From contig NW_019091400.1 in assembly GCF_001949145.1 (NCBI RefSeq), positions 1,044,405 to 1,075,127 on the forward strand: DNA of 30,723 nt, given 5' to 3'. Numbering within the stretch: the stretch's first letter is position 1; the number at the start of each line of letters is the position of its first letter. Below are positions 19,301 to 29,881 of this stretch, in pieces. The notes under the pieces are model-generated. The model ran no database searches. It was not told where the DNA came from and worked only from the letters and a program-made list of their open reading frames with translations. The translations under genes and the position numbers were made by a program. Source of the DNA: Acanthaster planci (taxonomy: Eukaryota; Echinodermata; Asteroidea; Valvatida; Acanthasteridae).

Positions 19301-22300
19301 GAATTCCACAGAATTGAGTTTTTTTAACCAAGTATAGGCATGCTCCTTCCCTGCTCCCCTACCCCCAACAACACGTCAGACAATGATCCACATATTTTCT
19401 GCAAGGTGTGTTAAATGCTTGAATCTGTGTTTGATATATTTCCCTGTGCTTGGAAAATGGGAAGCTTTAAAGGTATTTCTGGCACTTGCAGGACGTGAAA
19501 GTGGAAGAACTGCAGCACCTGTGTCTTCTGCAGTTGGAAGGGATGTCCAAATCTCGCATCATGTCCATCTTAGCAGGTAGGTCAACTACACAGCAGGTAA
19601 CTGGTGTTGTCAGATCAGTTTCATTTAAAAATAGCTTTGAAAGATGTTTCTTTATTTCAATTTTGTACAATTCATTTCATTTTCATGCATTATTAATTTC
19701 AACACCCTGAGCAATACCTAGCTTGGAAGCCAAAATTGAGCTTGTTAACCCCTTCACGCCGGGACGCGAATAGAGCCGTCGTAAAAATTGAGATCCTCAG
19801 CCCGCTTTTCAGCTATTATTCTTGGCCCACGCTCGAGCGAACACGATGAAAGAAAGCAGACCCAGGCTCTTGTATATATGGTGATTGGCCTTGTATATTG
19901 TATAGTGTATATATGGTGTAGCCCAGAAATGAAAAGACCGAATTTGCATCATAATCACCAGCTTCACAATAGTCCCCACTTTGAAAAGAGGCAAAGGGAA
20001 TGTGGAAGGGTGAGTAGAGCCGCATGCCACTGAACAATCAGCCATTTCACCGTGTAATTTAAAGCAGGGCCACAAACCAAGAATTTGCAGTTTGGCAGGT
20101 GGCCTTCGTGGCCAAGTGAGGTTGGAATTCTTGGAGTCAGATTTCGGAACAAATTTCCCGTCGTCAAGGGGTTAATAAAAAAAAGTCTCACATTCTCATT
20201 CTGGAACGAAATCAGTACATAAATCTTGTTCGAAGTCAAAATGGCCAGGTTGCTTAGCCCTGAATTAATTAAAACCAGTGGTCAAATTTAGTTGGATGTT
20301 AGTTGTGTAGGGTTAAAACAGTATAACAGTATGCTGATCAGATATATAAATCTAAAATAAGAACTTGTCAATAATACCATACAGAATGGGCTTTATTTTC
20401 TAGCTCGGAATTCCCAGTAACCTATCATTAGAATCCATTCTAATCAAGCCTACATGTTCATGTCGATCCTCCACAAATCCAAAAGAAGGTTTAAGCATTT
20501 TGATGCTTGAAAAAAAGGTAGCTGCACCTGGAAATTTCTCCAGGATGGGTAAACTGATTTGAAATTAAAGTGCTTTTATTTTTTTCTGTGAAATTGGTGG
20601 CCTATTGATAGATGTCTCTTTGAAATGCAGGGGAAGAGATGCAGTCTTCCTCTAATGAGGAAGAGTCTGACTTGGACCTCGAGAAGAACAGCTCCAAGAT
20701 CGAGAACGCAGACGACAACCTCATCAACAGCGAGGTGGTAGACTCAACATCCAGCCTGCCTCAAGCCACACTGCCTGTAGGGGATGTAGAGGAGGTTGTG
20801 TCATTGGATGAGGCAGAGGAGGAACTGGCTGGAGAGGAGATTGTCAGGGGAGACAGTGGTGCAAAGGACCATGCAGGTACTTTCTGTTTTATCCCTAATC
20901 CTGTGAGACGCAGCATAATCCATCAGCATGATCACTTTGATGCACTTGGCAATCAACAGCAGCCAAATAAACTGGCCATGTTAAGATACTGGGAGCTAGT
21001 TCAACAATGCCACTATTGGATCTTGTGGTGACTGGCAAGCACAGGCTGTATGGCCCTTGGGTGAGTCGACCTGTTGGATCTTGTTACACTGGGCAGACAA
21101 TCCACTTTGACAAATGATGCAGACTGATGCGTGTGGCAGGCTTTCTAGCCAAGTACCCTTGGAGGGTTTGGGTTAACGGAATTGTTTTTGAGGGAGTTCA
21201 GTTTGGTATGGCTTTCCTGCTGCTTGTCATATACCAAGTATTTATGTGTGGAACATGCTCTACAGTTTCAGCCCACTACAGCCTACAAGTTTGAAATGTT
21301 TTTGGTATTGAATCTCTTGCAAAATTTTTATAACTGGGGGGGAAACACGGCTGTCGTAATTGGCCCAGTTAACTTTTTTTTGGTGTCATAATCTGGTACC
21401 ATTTGGTAGCAATTTTAAACCGCTTTGTTTTTTCATTGAGGACACGTCCAGTTACATGTAGCTAGTGGAATAACTGAAATTGTCCAAGGGAAAGTCAGTT
21501 TTGGTTATTTACAAAACCTGCTCATGTTTCCAAAACTCAAGAATCACATGGATCAGACACAGAACTCTGTGTGTGATAATTTTGGTCAATTCATTCAAGT
21601 CGAGTTCCAGTCCATATAATTTGTCATTTTGACTTGAGTCTCAGTCTGAGTCATGAAAAATTCAGACTCAAGCTAGACTGCATGCCAACCAACTGCTCTG
21701 ATTTAATTGGAACCTTTCCAATTTTTTTAATTCTCAAAATTGGAACATTTCAATTTTCAGAAGAAAAGCAACAGTAAGGAAACCTTCTTGCACACCGTAG
21801 AATGTTCAGGAAGTTTGCTTCTTCCCAATAAGCTTGTCAAAACAAGTGCCAAGTACTAAGTACCAAGTATCCCAAGAATATGGTGACACGAAAGAACATA
21901 AACAATAGTGAATCACAGTAAATGCTCTCCCCAGGATCGAGTTTGAAATCATTGCTTCACTGGCACACAGTGATATACAACTTGATTCATTACTGCACAT
22001 TCATTGCCCCGGCCTTACATGCTTGTCTTCACGTCCAGTTGCATGTCCACTCACTAAAAAAACAGCCCTATGGATCTACGCACATATGTTTTTGCTGTCT
22101 TGTTCCCAGACCAAAGGATCCCGACTGTACCTGTCACGCATTCAATGATCGAGAGTGAACGAGTATTGTAAAGATATTGCAGCAATTAGTGAGACAACAA
22201 GGCCCTTCTATTATGCCTGCACTTTGGGTTTTATTTTCCAAGTTTTCAATGTTGGCAGGAATGGTACGGTAGCCATACAACTGTCATTCACCAGTGCTGA

Positions 22301-25300
22301 ATTTACAAACAGGAAAGGCAGAAGAGGATGACGTAGTCAGCCAAGATGGCAGCTTGCAGGACGCCGATAGTGAGACCCACCAAAGGTACTGTGATGAGGA
22401 TGCAGACGTGGAGGATGACGATGACGACGACGAGGATGATCCGATCAGACGCTCCGACGAAGACAGTGAGGCAGACTCCGTCGTGGAGGAAAGCTTCGAG
22501 GAGGACCAGGAGGAGAAAGCAGAGAAGACGGCAGTCGGGAAAGTCAAGAAGTTCCGCCGCATCAAGATTGTGCGGGCCGAGGGGGAGGAGTGCGAGGAAG
22601 GGGAGATAACTAGTGACGAAGTGGGTGAGTTTAGCTATCTGGCAATTCGGAGAGACCTGCATGGGTGTTAACAAGTGTAACTACCTGTCAGAAAAATGGC
22701 GCTCGTCCCCAAGAATCCCGCATAGTGCCCTGTGCACAGGAAGTTTCAAAATTACTCGCGTTTGCATAGAATGCCGTGACTTCGGGGCAGGACATCACAT
22801 ACATTTGCCTCTTGACTCTGTCTGCCACAGCAGAGAGCTCAGGCACACAGGCATATGTAGCAATTGTTTGCATGCATATGGCATGAAGAAGATGCAATTT
22901 AACTTTTTCATCTAATTGGAACAAATTAACGGTTTCTTGACATGTGGCTGGTTTATGGCAACAATAGTCTTCAACTGCCTGCTGGTGCTGTCTTGAAGTC
23001 CTTGTACATGTAAGGTTTGCATTCTAAAACTGACTCCTTTTTTAACGGCCAACTTCAGGAAACGTGGCATAGCGTTGTACTATGTCTTAATACCCTACAC
23101 CACAAATTTGTGGCATAGCCACAAAGTGCGATAAGACTGTGCCGAATATCCGAATATTTGATCGATTATCGAATATTCAAATGTTATTTTCCGATTTGGA
23201 ATAATCAATTGTAAAATTCATGAAAATGAAGGGAGAATTTTCTTTTGTTTTTAATGAGAAAAATTGCATGATAGAGGCTTGTTTCAAGCAGATTTAAATG
23301 AAAAGCGACAGAAATTGTACAATGACTCAAAAAGTGAATTATTCATTAAAAAATTTGAGAAGAACTAACATTTCCAACAGGGCAGAGATTAATGTTCGTC
23401 GCTTAAATCTTGCTAAATCGTGGCTGGATGTACTCGTACACATGACAAGCTAATATAGTGATTATAATGTACAATTGTGTGCATTATTGCAACTGATTTT
23501 GTATTTGTGGTTTAATCATCAAGAATCTGCCTGTCGGTAAGACCGAATATTCGGATATTCAATCGAATTGAAGGTCGAATATTCGAATAGTGAATTATTC
23601 AAATAGACTCAGCCCTACAGTGTGATTACAGTCAATGTCAAGAAAAATGCTCAGGTCTGCAGTGTTTTATATTAAATTATGTTAAAATGTCTTGGGCAAG
23701 GACGATCGCATCATTTATGGTGGCTGCTCCATCACAGTATTACAGCAGCCATTAGACAGTCATTGAACTACTCTGCCCCATCATGTTGGAAATGTTTCAT
23801 TTTGCCTTTGTCTCACCTTTGGAAGCATGAAGTTTCCACAAAGCCAATGTTTCACTCGCCCCAAAACAAAATTTTGCATTTCTGATATGAACCTTGAATA
23901 ATGATTATCCTTATAGCAAACATGATTAATGACTAGAATTGTCCATTTCTAATTACTTCGGCTCAACTTACACAATCTAAATGATTAATTTACACCATAA
24001 TGGGCATGCTGGTTTAATAGTATAAGCAAGCATCAACAAAGTGTTCAGAAATTAGAAATACAAACATTGTCATGCATCACTAAAATGTTTACAATATCAA
24101 TAAAATATTCTATTCAGTGCATTTCATTCAAAATGATATCTGAATGTGGGATTTTGAGCAACAAGGAGAGAAAAAAAAGGTGCCGCTTGTGAAGTCAAAC
24201 TGAGTGATACATTAAAGCCAAAAAATCAAGTTGCTCTTTCCAATACAAATGAAAACTCAAAAAGTGGCTCTGGCAACTTAAGACTCATTTTCACAGAGTG
24301 GGTCACACATGTGTATTAGCACTACCACCATAATTAGTCGCACAAGTCATGGACTTATGCAAGATTATTTTTCATGACGTGTCATAATTTTAATTACAAT
24401 TACGCAACAACGTATGGGATAAGAAGGTATGCCCTTACTTGAATATTCATTAAATCAGCTGCAGGAGAGGAATTCAGTTGATTTTATTTGTTTGCAATAA
24501 AACTGTTTCGCTGTGTAAATTTCAATTTAAGATTTCTCCTTTTATGTCATTTTCTTGTTTAGAAACTGATGAGGAAAGTGTTCTATCCAGACAAGAAGCT
24601 GAAGAAGTCATGCAGAAACCAGAAAATGACTTTGTGGATGCCACATCCCCGAATATACACGCTTGGGCTGACGCAGAGGAGGGTGATGCCACTCAGGAGT
24701 CCCCTGAGTCTGCCAGAGTTCCCCAAGGTTGTCACGGTGATACTAGGGAGTGCCCGCCAAACCCAGGTAACCATGGAAACAATGACGACGACAACTGTGA
24801 AAATGTTTCAGTTGACGCTGACGGTGATACCAGTCCTCACATTGTTGTTGATGTCAATAGTACTAAGAGTGCCGCGGATGCCAGTCAGGATGTTACTGTT
24901 GGTGCAGTTGTGAACAAAATCTTGTCTAGTCGCGAAGAGGCTAACGCAGCCCCCAGCACTAGAATAAAGGAAGACATTGAGAATGAAAGCCTCATTGTCT
25001 TTGCCAAAGGCAACTGGGAAATGGAGTCAGAGGAGAATGTTGGGCAAAATTCAGACAAGGAATGTCGTGTCGATCATGGCATTGGCGAGGTAAATACAGA
25101 GGATGATGCCGATGTTGACTGTAGCAAGAAAATCAAGGATAATGCCAGCAAGTCTGAAAACAGCGAGGACGATTCGAACAGGGATACAGTTGAAAACATC
25201 AAAAGAGTGCCCCAAACTGCACCGCCAGCCATGCAGGCCCAGGGGGCACCAGCAAAGCCGTCTGGACGGAAAGTTTCTCAGGAACTGGAAGTGCTTGAGT

Positions 25301-25362
25301 TAGAACTTCGTGCCAGGGCCATTCGGTCACTCATGAAGCGGTATGGGAAAGATGTTGGTTGA
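16147..25362 (+). CDS. CAAP1: CAAP1 orthologue (caspase activity and apoptosis inhibitor 1), 6 exons
   Basis: The exons are 16147-16362, 17684-17884, 19492-19576, 20631-20876, 22313-22624 and 24563-25362. They total 1860 bp and give 619 residues, with all phases consistent. The conserved domain spans about residues 103-168: LKPIRDYVKDREDMLGQMFK, MLPDILK and VEELQHLCLLQLEGMSKSRI, paralleling human VSFYISDKKEMLQQCF, MLPDVLK and EEIKKLCQEQLELLSEKKIL. The C-terminal motif LEVLELELRARAIRSLMK (about 595-612) matches human LELLELEMRARAIKALMK. Between them are long acidic Ser/Glu/Asp-rich stretches, including 277-292 with six consecutive Asp. Human CAAP1 (about 361 residues) is reported to restrain caspase-dependent apoptosis, and the function here is inferred from orthology. 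The N-terminus is Lys-rich (KKKKKRK, SKKKKLGK) and may be a nuclear localisation signal. An upstream exon may exist. Confidence 0.93.
16411..16435. repeat. Poly(T) tract
   Basis: Twenty-one consecutive T (16415-16435) lie just after the first recognised CAAP1 exon, with a further run of eight T before them. This is a simple repeat and possible assembly or replication slippage site. Confidence 0.85.
17684..17884 (+). CDS. CAAP1: CAAP1 exon 2 (start of conserved domain)
   Basis: The acceptor is TTTCATCAAG|AAATCG. A second AAG 12 bases on (17696) is also in phase and could drop four residues. The exon encodes LKPIRDYVKDREDMLG through MLPDILK. The donor is TCAAG|GTGACT, phase 0. It is GC-richer than the flanking intron. 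Confidence 0.93.
19492..19576 (+). CDS. CAAP1: CAAP1 exon 3
   Basis: The acceptor is GGCACTTGCAG|GAC. It encodes DVKVEELQHLCLLQLEGMSK and SRIMSILA, continuing the conserved domain at the same point as in human. The donor is GCAG|GTAGGT, phase 1. Confidence 0.93.
19745..20175. mobile_element. piggyBac-like non-autonomous element (MITE)
   Basis: TTAA at 19745-19748 and at 20172-20175 bracket a 423-bp unit. Its ends are inverted: CCCCTTCACGCCGGGA (19749-19764) and the reverse complement of 20156-20171, CCCCTTGACGACGGGA, agree at 14 of 16. A TTAA target duplication with ends starting CCC is the hallmark of the piggyBac superfamily. There is no transposase frame inside, so it depends on a transposase elsewhere. 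It lies in CAAP1 intron 3. Confidence 0.85.
20631..20876 (+). CDS. CAAP1: CAAP1 exon 4 (acidic)
   Basis: The acceptor is TTTGAAATGCAG|GG. It continues G-EEMQSSSNEEESDLDLEK, comparable to human EGDNGMDSDMEEE, and then an acidic segment. The donor is TGCAG|GTACTT, phase 1. In-frame read-through continues to 21031 but looks intronic. Confidence 0.85.
22313..22624 (+). CDS. CAAP1: CAAP1 exon 5 (Asp/Glu run)
   Basis: The acceptor is TTTACAAACAG|GA. It encodes a strongly acidic, Ser-rich segment with a run of six Asp, then a basic patch KVKKFRRIKIVR and EEGEITSDEV. The donor is AGTGG|GTGAGT, phase 1, the only choice that joins in frame to the last exon. Confidence 0.85.
23125..23626. mobile_element. 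hAT-like non-autonomous element (MITE)
   Basis: Eight-base flanks AGTGCGAT (23125-23132) and AGTGTGAT (23619-23626) agree at 7 of 8 and bracket a 486-bp unit. Both ends carry inverted CGAATATTCG-rich arms, and the right end reads CAGCCCTAC, i.e. GTAGGGCTG inverted. An 8-bp target duplication and short ends of this kind suggest the hAT superfamily. The left tip is degenerate (AAGACTGTGCC). No transposase frame is present. It lies in CAAP1 intron 5. Confidence 0.72.
24258..24310. repeat. Third, diverged copy of the intron-6 repeat
   Basis: GTGGCTCTGGCAACTTAAGA and CTCATTTT..GGGTCACA follow the same order as TTGCTCTGGTAATTTGCGA, CTCATTTT and GCGAGTCACA in the duplicated repeat near 10590. The match is partial and judged by eye. 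Confidence 0.5.
24563..25362 (+). CDS. CAAP1: CAAP1 exon 6, terminal
   Basis: The acceptor is TTTTCTTGTTTAG|AA. It encodes 265 residues: a long Asp/Asn/Glu/Val-rich, low-complexity region with no recognised domain, then the conserved C-terminal LEVLELELRARAIRSLMK helix. The stop TGA is at 25360-25362. Confidence 0.92.
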
Positions 25363-25437
25363 AGCTGCCTTCAGGGCAGATGGAAACATTCCCAAAATGT
25401 TTACTTACTTGGCAGTTTGCTGGAGAGCAAAGTGTGT

Positions 25438-25485
25438 GCTAGCTCAAGGTCTAACCATGGACTAGTGCTGTGTACTTGAGCTAGC
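25438..25485. repeat. 11-bp perfect stem-loop in CAAP1 3' UTR
   Basis: GCTAGCTCAAG (25438-25448) and its exact reverse complement CTTGAGCTAGC (25475-25485) are separated by 26 bases. They begin 75 bases after the CAAP1 stop codon, so the mRNA could form a stable hairpin there. Confidence 0.8.
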
Positions 25486-26068
25486 TATCTAACCCAGTCA
25501 ACTCCCAGTTTTTGGATGAACAACATGGGAAGAATAAGCCACATTTTTACAGATCAAAAAAGTGTAAGAAAGAAACTTAGCTGTTGTTGAGCCGTGTTTA
25601 TAAAAGTACTGAGTCTTGCCGTGACCTTTTGCCATGTGCGGTGGAAATGCCATGTAACTCATACATTATACTTTGTATTCACCTAAAATCCATCGGGTTG
25701 ACTGTAATTCTGGTGTAGTGCCCTCTGTTGTCAATATGAAGTTATGCTTGCTGCTGGTGCATTGCATGGGTGTCATTTCTGAAATCTTGGTTTTGTTGCC
25801 AGCTTTGACTTTATCTCCAGCCTGCATGTGCGACCATTTGAAACTTGAAACCTTGGGTCAGAAGTGAAGGGGGAGGTAGAAGAGGAAATTGACAGATTTT
25901 AGAAAAAAAAATGGATAGATTTGGAACTAGGACCTGTAGAGAGTCGATGGCCAAAATTTGTAAAGACAAAGCCTGAAGCTAAGGGTGGCAGTGAAGTCAA
26001 GTTTGAGGCATTGCACAGTTGACTTGTTCAGCCCACTCGGTAAATTGATGAAGTCCTTCAAGTCACTG

Positions 26069-26074
26069 AATAAA
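26069..26074 (+). promoter_or_regulatory. Poly(A) signal of CAAP1
   Basis: AATAAA is the first canonical signal after the stop codon, giving a 3' UTR of about 730 bases. GT-rich sequence (TTGTGTTC, GTGTATTG) follows within 10-35 bases. Confidence 0.65.
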
Positions 26075-26099
26075 TCTATTGTGTTCTGAAATGTCAAAC

Positions 26100-29000
26100 G
26101 TGTATTGACTGTTCTACTTGGAGGGGGGGTTAAGAGATGATCCCATCAAATGTTACCCACTCCATGATGTTCAGAATTTTTTCCATTTTGCCATTACAAC
26201 TGCCAAGCGGTTTCTCTCGGAGTTTCTTTTTGGTGAAGTGAATTGGAAGATCTGCAGTGGCATAAGTAACTCAGAAATAAGAGAAGGAACTGTGATCAAA
26301 CCAATTTAGTGTACCCCTCGAGAAAATGAGGGCCCATATACCACTGAACACTAGGAGTAATGACCCATTAACAGAATGAGCATCCGTTAAAAATAATATA
26401 GCAAATCCAGGTAAAGGAATAAGTAATTTCACTTTCCAAGTCGAAAAATCTCAGTATGATCACAAATCTTTACCAAGCTTTGATTACCAAAAATGATGTC
26501 AACATGTGTGAATGGTTTGGGAATTTTTTTTTTATTTGCATGACTTTTTTGTGCCTAGCCGTATTTTGCATATCGTTTAGCAGTTTCTTTGGATGCTGTC
26601 CCTTCCGTCCAGGTAATTCAAAGCCTCAGTCTGATGATGTGAGAATAAACACTTCACCCTGTACTGCCCTGTGGCAGGGTCGCTGGCCCCCTAACACCGG
26701 CACCTCGGACCTCAAGATTTGAGCAGAGTGCCCAGATTAGACAAGAGTTTGAGCCGGCGTGGAATATTCAACAGCCTTAAACGGCGCGTCTGGGGAATAT
26801 TCACAAACGGGGGTGCTTGTCAGTGAGTTTGCATCACCCCTCTCTTCTCTCTGTCTCTCTCTGTCTCCCCCCCAGGGGTGGAGATCTGTCATAGAAGTCT
26901 TTGGTGGCTGGTCATGAATTGTTAGGGGAGGTTTTGTGGATTGGAGCAGGGGATGAATTTTGAGCAGGCCTGGGTTGTTGTTGCAAGAACATGTGTGAGT
27001 GTCCATTGGAAAAAGAAGTTCTGACTTTATTTCTTTAGAGCTGCCTGTGGTGAGGATTTGATGCGTGGTTATTTGACCCTGATGGGAGGGAATCCAGGCC
27101 CTGGTTTTATTTCTGAAAAGAACAGTGCCAAAGCTAAACTTCCAGTTGCATGTCACGTTTACGTGGATTTTTTTCATTTTAATAGAACTTGCCTGATGTA
27201 CTTACGTCAGTGTGTAAAATCTATTTGGGAAAGAAAAACGGTGAAAGTTTTGGCTGTACATTTACATGTAAGTGTCATACTTTATTAGAAATCTCCTGTA
27301 TCCACCAATAAAATACAAGTTTCAATACGGGCGATTAGTTTGCAATGCGTTGACCAATCACAGGGCGCAAAATCTGTTAAACCTTTCTAATGTACATGGA
27401 TTTGGTCCACAGATTTCATGAACTGTGATTGGTCAACATGTTACAAACTCTAGGAGGCGCACTATTGTGAAACGCCCGTACTGTAGAAACATAAAATAGC
27501 CACCTTTTTTTACATTGTGTGAAGCTGTGGTTTTTTCCCAGAAAGAGAGATGGTCACATGCCAGATTAACTCTCTGTTCTTTCACTCTTAACATTACAAT
27601 TTAGCTTGTATTAGAAATTCCTACACCACCTGTTATTTCATGTGTGTTTTTGAATATAATTTCACGTAAAAGCGAGGTGGTCCAAATGAAAATAACCCCA
27701 TTGGAAAGCCAACCTGGCTGTGTTGATCGGAGGCTCTGCTTCTTTTCATTGCTCTTCAAGGCAATAACACCTTTGTATGATTAAATTAGTCCCATCGTTT
27801 GGATCATTGGACTCGGATTTCATCTCGGGAAGGTGTCTTTATTACCCCAGACTGAATGTAATAAGCCCCTTATGTTTCCCGTCAGTGAGCATGATGAAAC
27901 ATTTGGGCATTGCTGAAGATAATTACGTGCCCGAGCTACTTTTTTATCTCAGAGCTGTTCGTCATTTCATTTCTTGTATTCAAGAAATGGCACGTCATTT
28001 TGTTCGAACACGGAAGCACTATGTTGCATCTTAACTACATGTATCAGGTGTCCTGGTCACATTAAATGTCAAAAAAGTAGTTCCCCCTCAGTGGGTGGGG
28101 CTAAAATAAAATATAATCACCCACAGCGACAGGGAAATGAGTGTATGTTTAGCGTACTGGACAACAAGTGGTGCTCGCCTCGGGAAAAAAATCAGGATTC
28201 CAATTGGCTGTGGCTTGTCATGTGATTCACAATGTGGATGGTGCCATTTGAATACATAATGAAGTCTGCTTGTCAGTCACTGGCATCGGTGTCATCTTCA
28301 GTAGCTGAGAAAAGAAAGAGACGAGAATAGTCTGAGACCGTCCTCCTGCTGTCTTGAGTTGGAGCCAGCTTTCCGTCGTGGGCTGTCATGCCCTTGGATG
28401 AGAGCAAAGGGGTGGGGAGAGCCAAATGTTACCCGTAAATTGCCAAGTTTATGTACACTGTCGGCTTGTCCTAGAAATGTTCATTTTGTCTTTCTAATAT
28501 GGAAACAACTGTCGAATCCTTAATGTTTCTTTATGCCAAGATGGCCTTTTTTTTTTCTCCTTGTTTTCTTTTCTCTCTTTTATTCCCACTGAGCTATGTC
28601 CACACAACTGCGGCCCAGAAATGTCTTCCGTCGCAGGTTCCAATTTCCCCAGCGAAAATGCACGACATTAATTCAAGAGTATTGGATGTCCTTGTATCAA
28701 CTCACGGCAAGGTGTATTATGTTATCAAATGATTAGGAAGGAAGAAGTAGCCTGGGATGATGCCACTGCCTCCCTCCTCCCAATGCCGCGGCATTTACAG
28801 TGAGACTCGCCTCTGCTAGCAGGTGTCCTGTGCAGGTGCAACGTGGCATTTCGTTGCCTTATCCTCCCCTTTTCATATCTTCCAGTCGTCTTGTTTTATT
28901 ACTTGGTCCATTTCTGTTCTGTCTTTCTCTGTCAGGATTATTTCAGAGGGAAATTACTTCTGTACTCGGAGCAACCATTTCTTATTGGTCCAGCAAATGA

Positions 29001-29600
29001 ATCGTACATTTGGCTCTGCCTCGATGAAATTTTCTGAAGTCTAAATAATATGTCATCTTGAACTTATTAGATGGCACCTTGTGGATGTCAGTGCAAATAT
29101 TTGATGGAGGATTCAAGTTAAAATGATTGCTGGAGAGAAAGAATTACCTGTAGAATCCCACAGGATCTGAAGAGTGCCTCCGAGTTATATAATAACATGC
29201 AAAATTGTTGCAATCAGATACATGTTGCAGTAATCATGTTTCTCCCCAAAGAAGCTGTGATCTTGGTCCAACTTTAGGTGGAGCAGAGTTGAGTGCGTTT
29301 TAGGTCAGTAGGGTTATTTTAGTGGCGTCTTGCAAATGGGAAAGGGCTTTAGACCTTTTCAAATGAATTTGCACGCGAGACTGTAGTTTTCCTGTTCAGT
29401 GTTGGCTAACATGCCAAGGAGTGCCAGGTCAGTGATGGAGTGAAGCATGGTCATGCTACCCACTGAGAAAGGTTTGTGTTTGAAATTTCTCATCTGCAGA
29501 AGTGAGGCGAGAGCCTGCCAGTACCTCAGTAGTTGTTGAGATTAGTTTTTAGGGCATATGCAACATATGAAATACATGTACATGTACTTGCATTAATTAG
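26100..29600. other. Gene-poor stretch with one fold-back repeat
   Basis: No exon with homology was recognised. The stretch holds a CT-rich simple repeat (about 26839-26873), a fold-back element at 27319-27490 and a perfect 9-bp hairpin (CATTTCTTG-TATT-CAAGAAATG, 27968-27989). Minus-strand and plus-strand frames of 80-146 codons occur but lack recognisable products or paired splice sites. Confidence 0.5.
27319..27490. mobile_element. Fold-back MITE-like inverted repeat
   Basis: GTTTCAATACGGGCG (27319) pairs with the reverse complement of CGCCCGTACTGTAGAAAC (to 27490). An inner pair AGTTTGCAATGCGTTGACC plus AATCACAG matches the inverse of CTGTGATTGGTCAACATG. The right arm has extra sequence (around GAGGCGCACTATTGTGAAA). 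The target duplication is not evident, so the superfamily is unassigned. Confidence 0.68.
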
Positions 29601-29613
29601 TCACAACTTGCAG

Positions 29614-29828
29614 AGATGCTGGTGTATAGGAACACCTGTGTAGATCCAGCCATAGAGAAACTGTCAAATGATTGCAATATTTCTGCTGAAAGTTTGAAAG
29701 AATGCTTAAAAAACATCTTCACAGTGTGTAGCTCACTAGATGTCTGCAGTGTGCTCATACGTGTAGGCCGCCATCACTTCTTGATTATGATACCTTCGGA
29801 AAACCTACGCACCGGTAGCAGTTGTTGA
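29614..29828 (+). CDS. Possible exon, weak resemblance to COMM-domain protein N-terminus
   Basis: An acceptor-like CACAACTTGCAG is followed by a 71-codon open frame (MLVYRNTCVDPAIEKLSNDC.., then NISAESLKECLKNIF) to TGA at 29826. The helical, Leu/Ser-patterned sequence superficially resembles the N-terminal helical part of COMMD2-type proteins, such as KIYEGAARKLNVSSDTV. No matching neighbour exon was found within the window, and potential donors (GTGTAG at 29760) are weak. It could be chance. Confidence 0.18.
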
Positions 29829-29881
29829 TACCTGCCCAGGACAGGCCATCAGAAAGTAACCTGTAGAATGTAATACAGTTT

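Noticed and set aside
20877-21031. In-frame extension of CAAP1 exon 4 to a stop at 21029-21031
   Set aside because: A good donor (GCAG|GTACTT) precedes it in the phase that joins to exon 5. The extension loses the acidic composition. Intron retention remains possible.
22284-22674. Minus-strand Ser-rich and Leu-rich frames and an alternate plus-strand Arg-rich frame
   Set aside because: These are shadows of the acidic CAAP1 exon 5.
26737-27177. Minus-strand frame of 146 codons
   Set aside because: Part of it is the translation of a CT-rich simple repeat, and there is no recognised domain or supporting splice sites.
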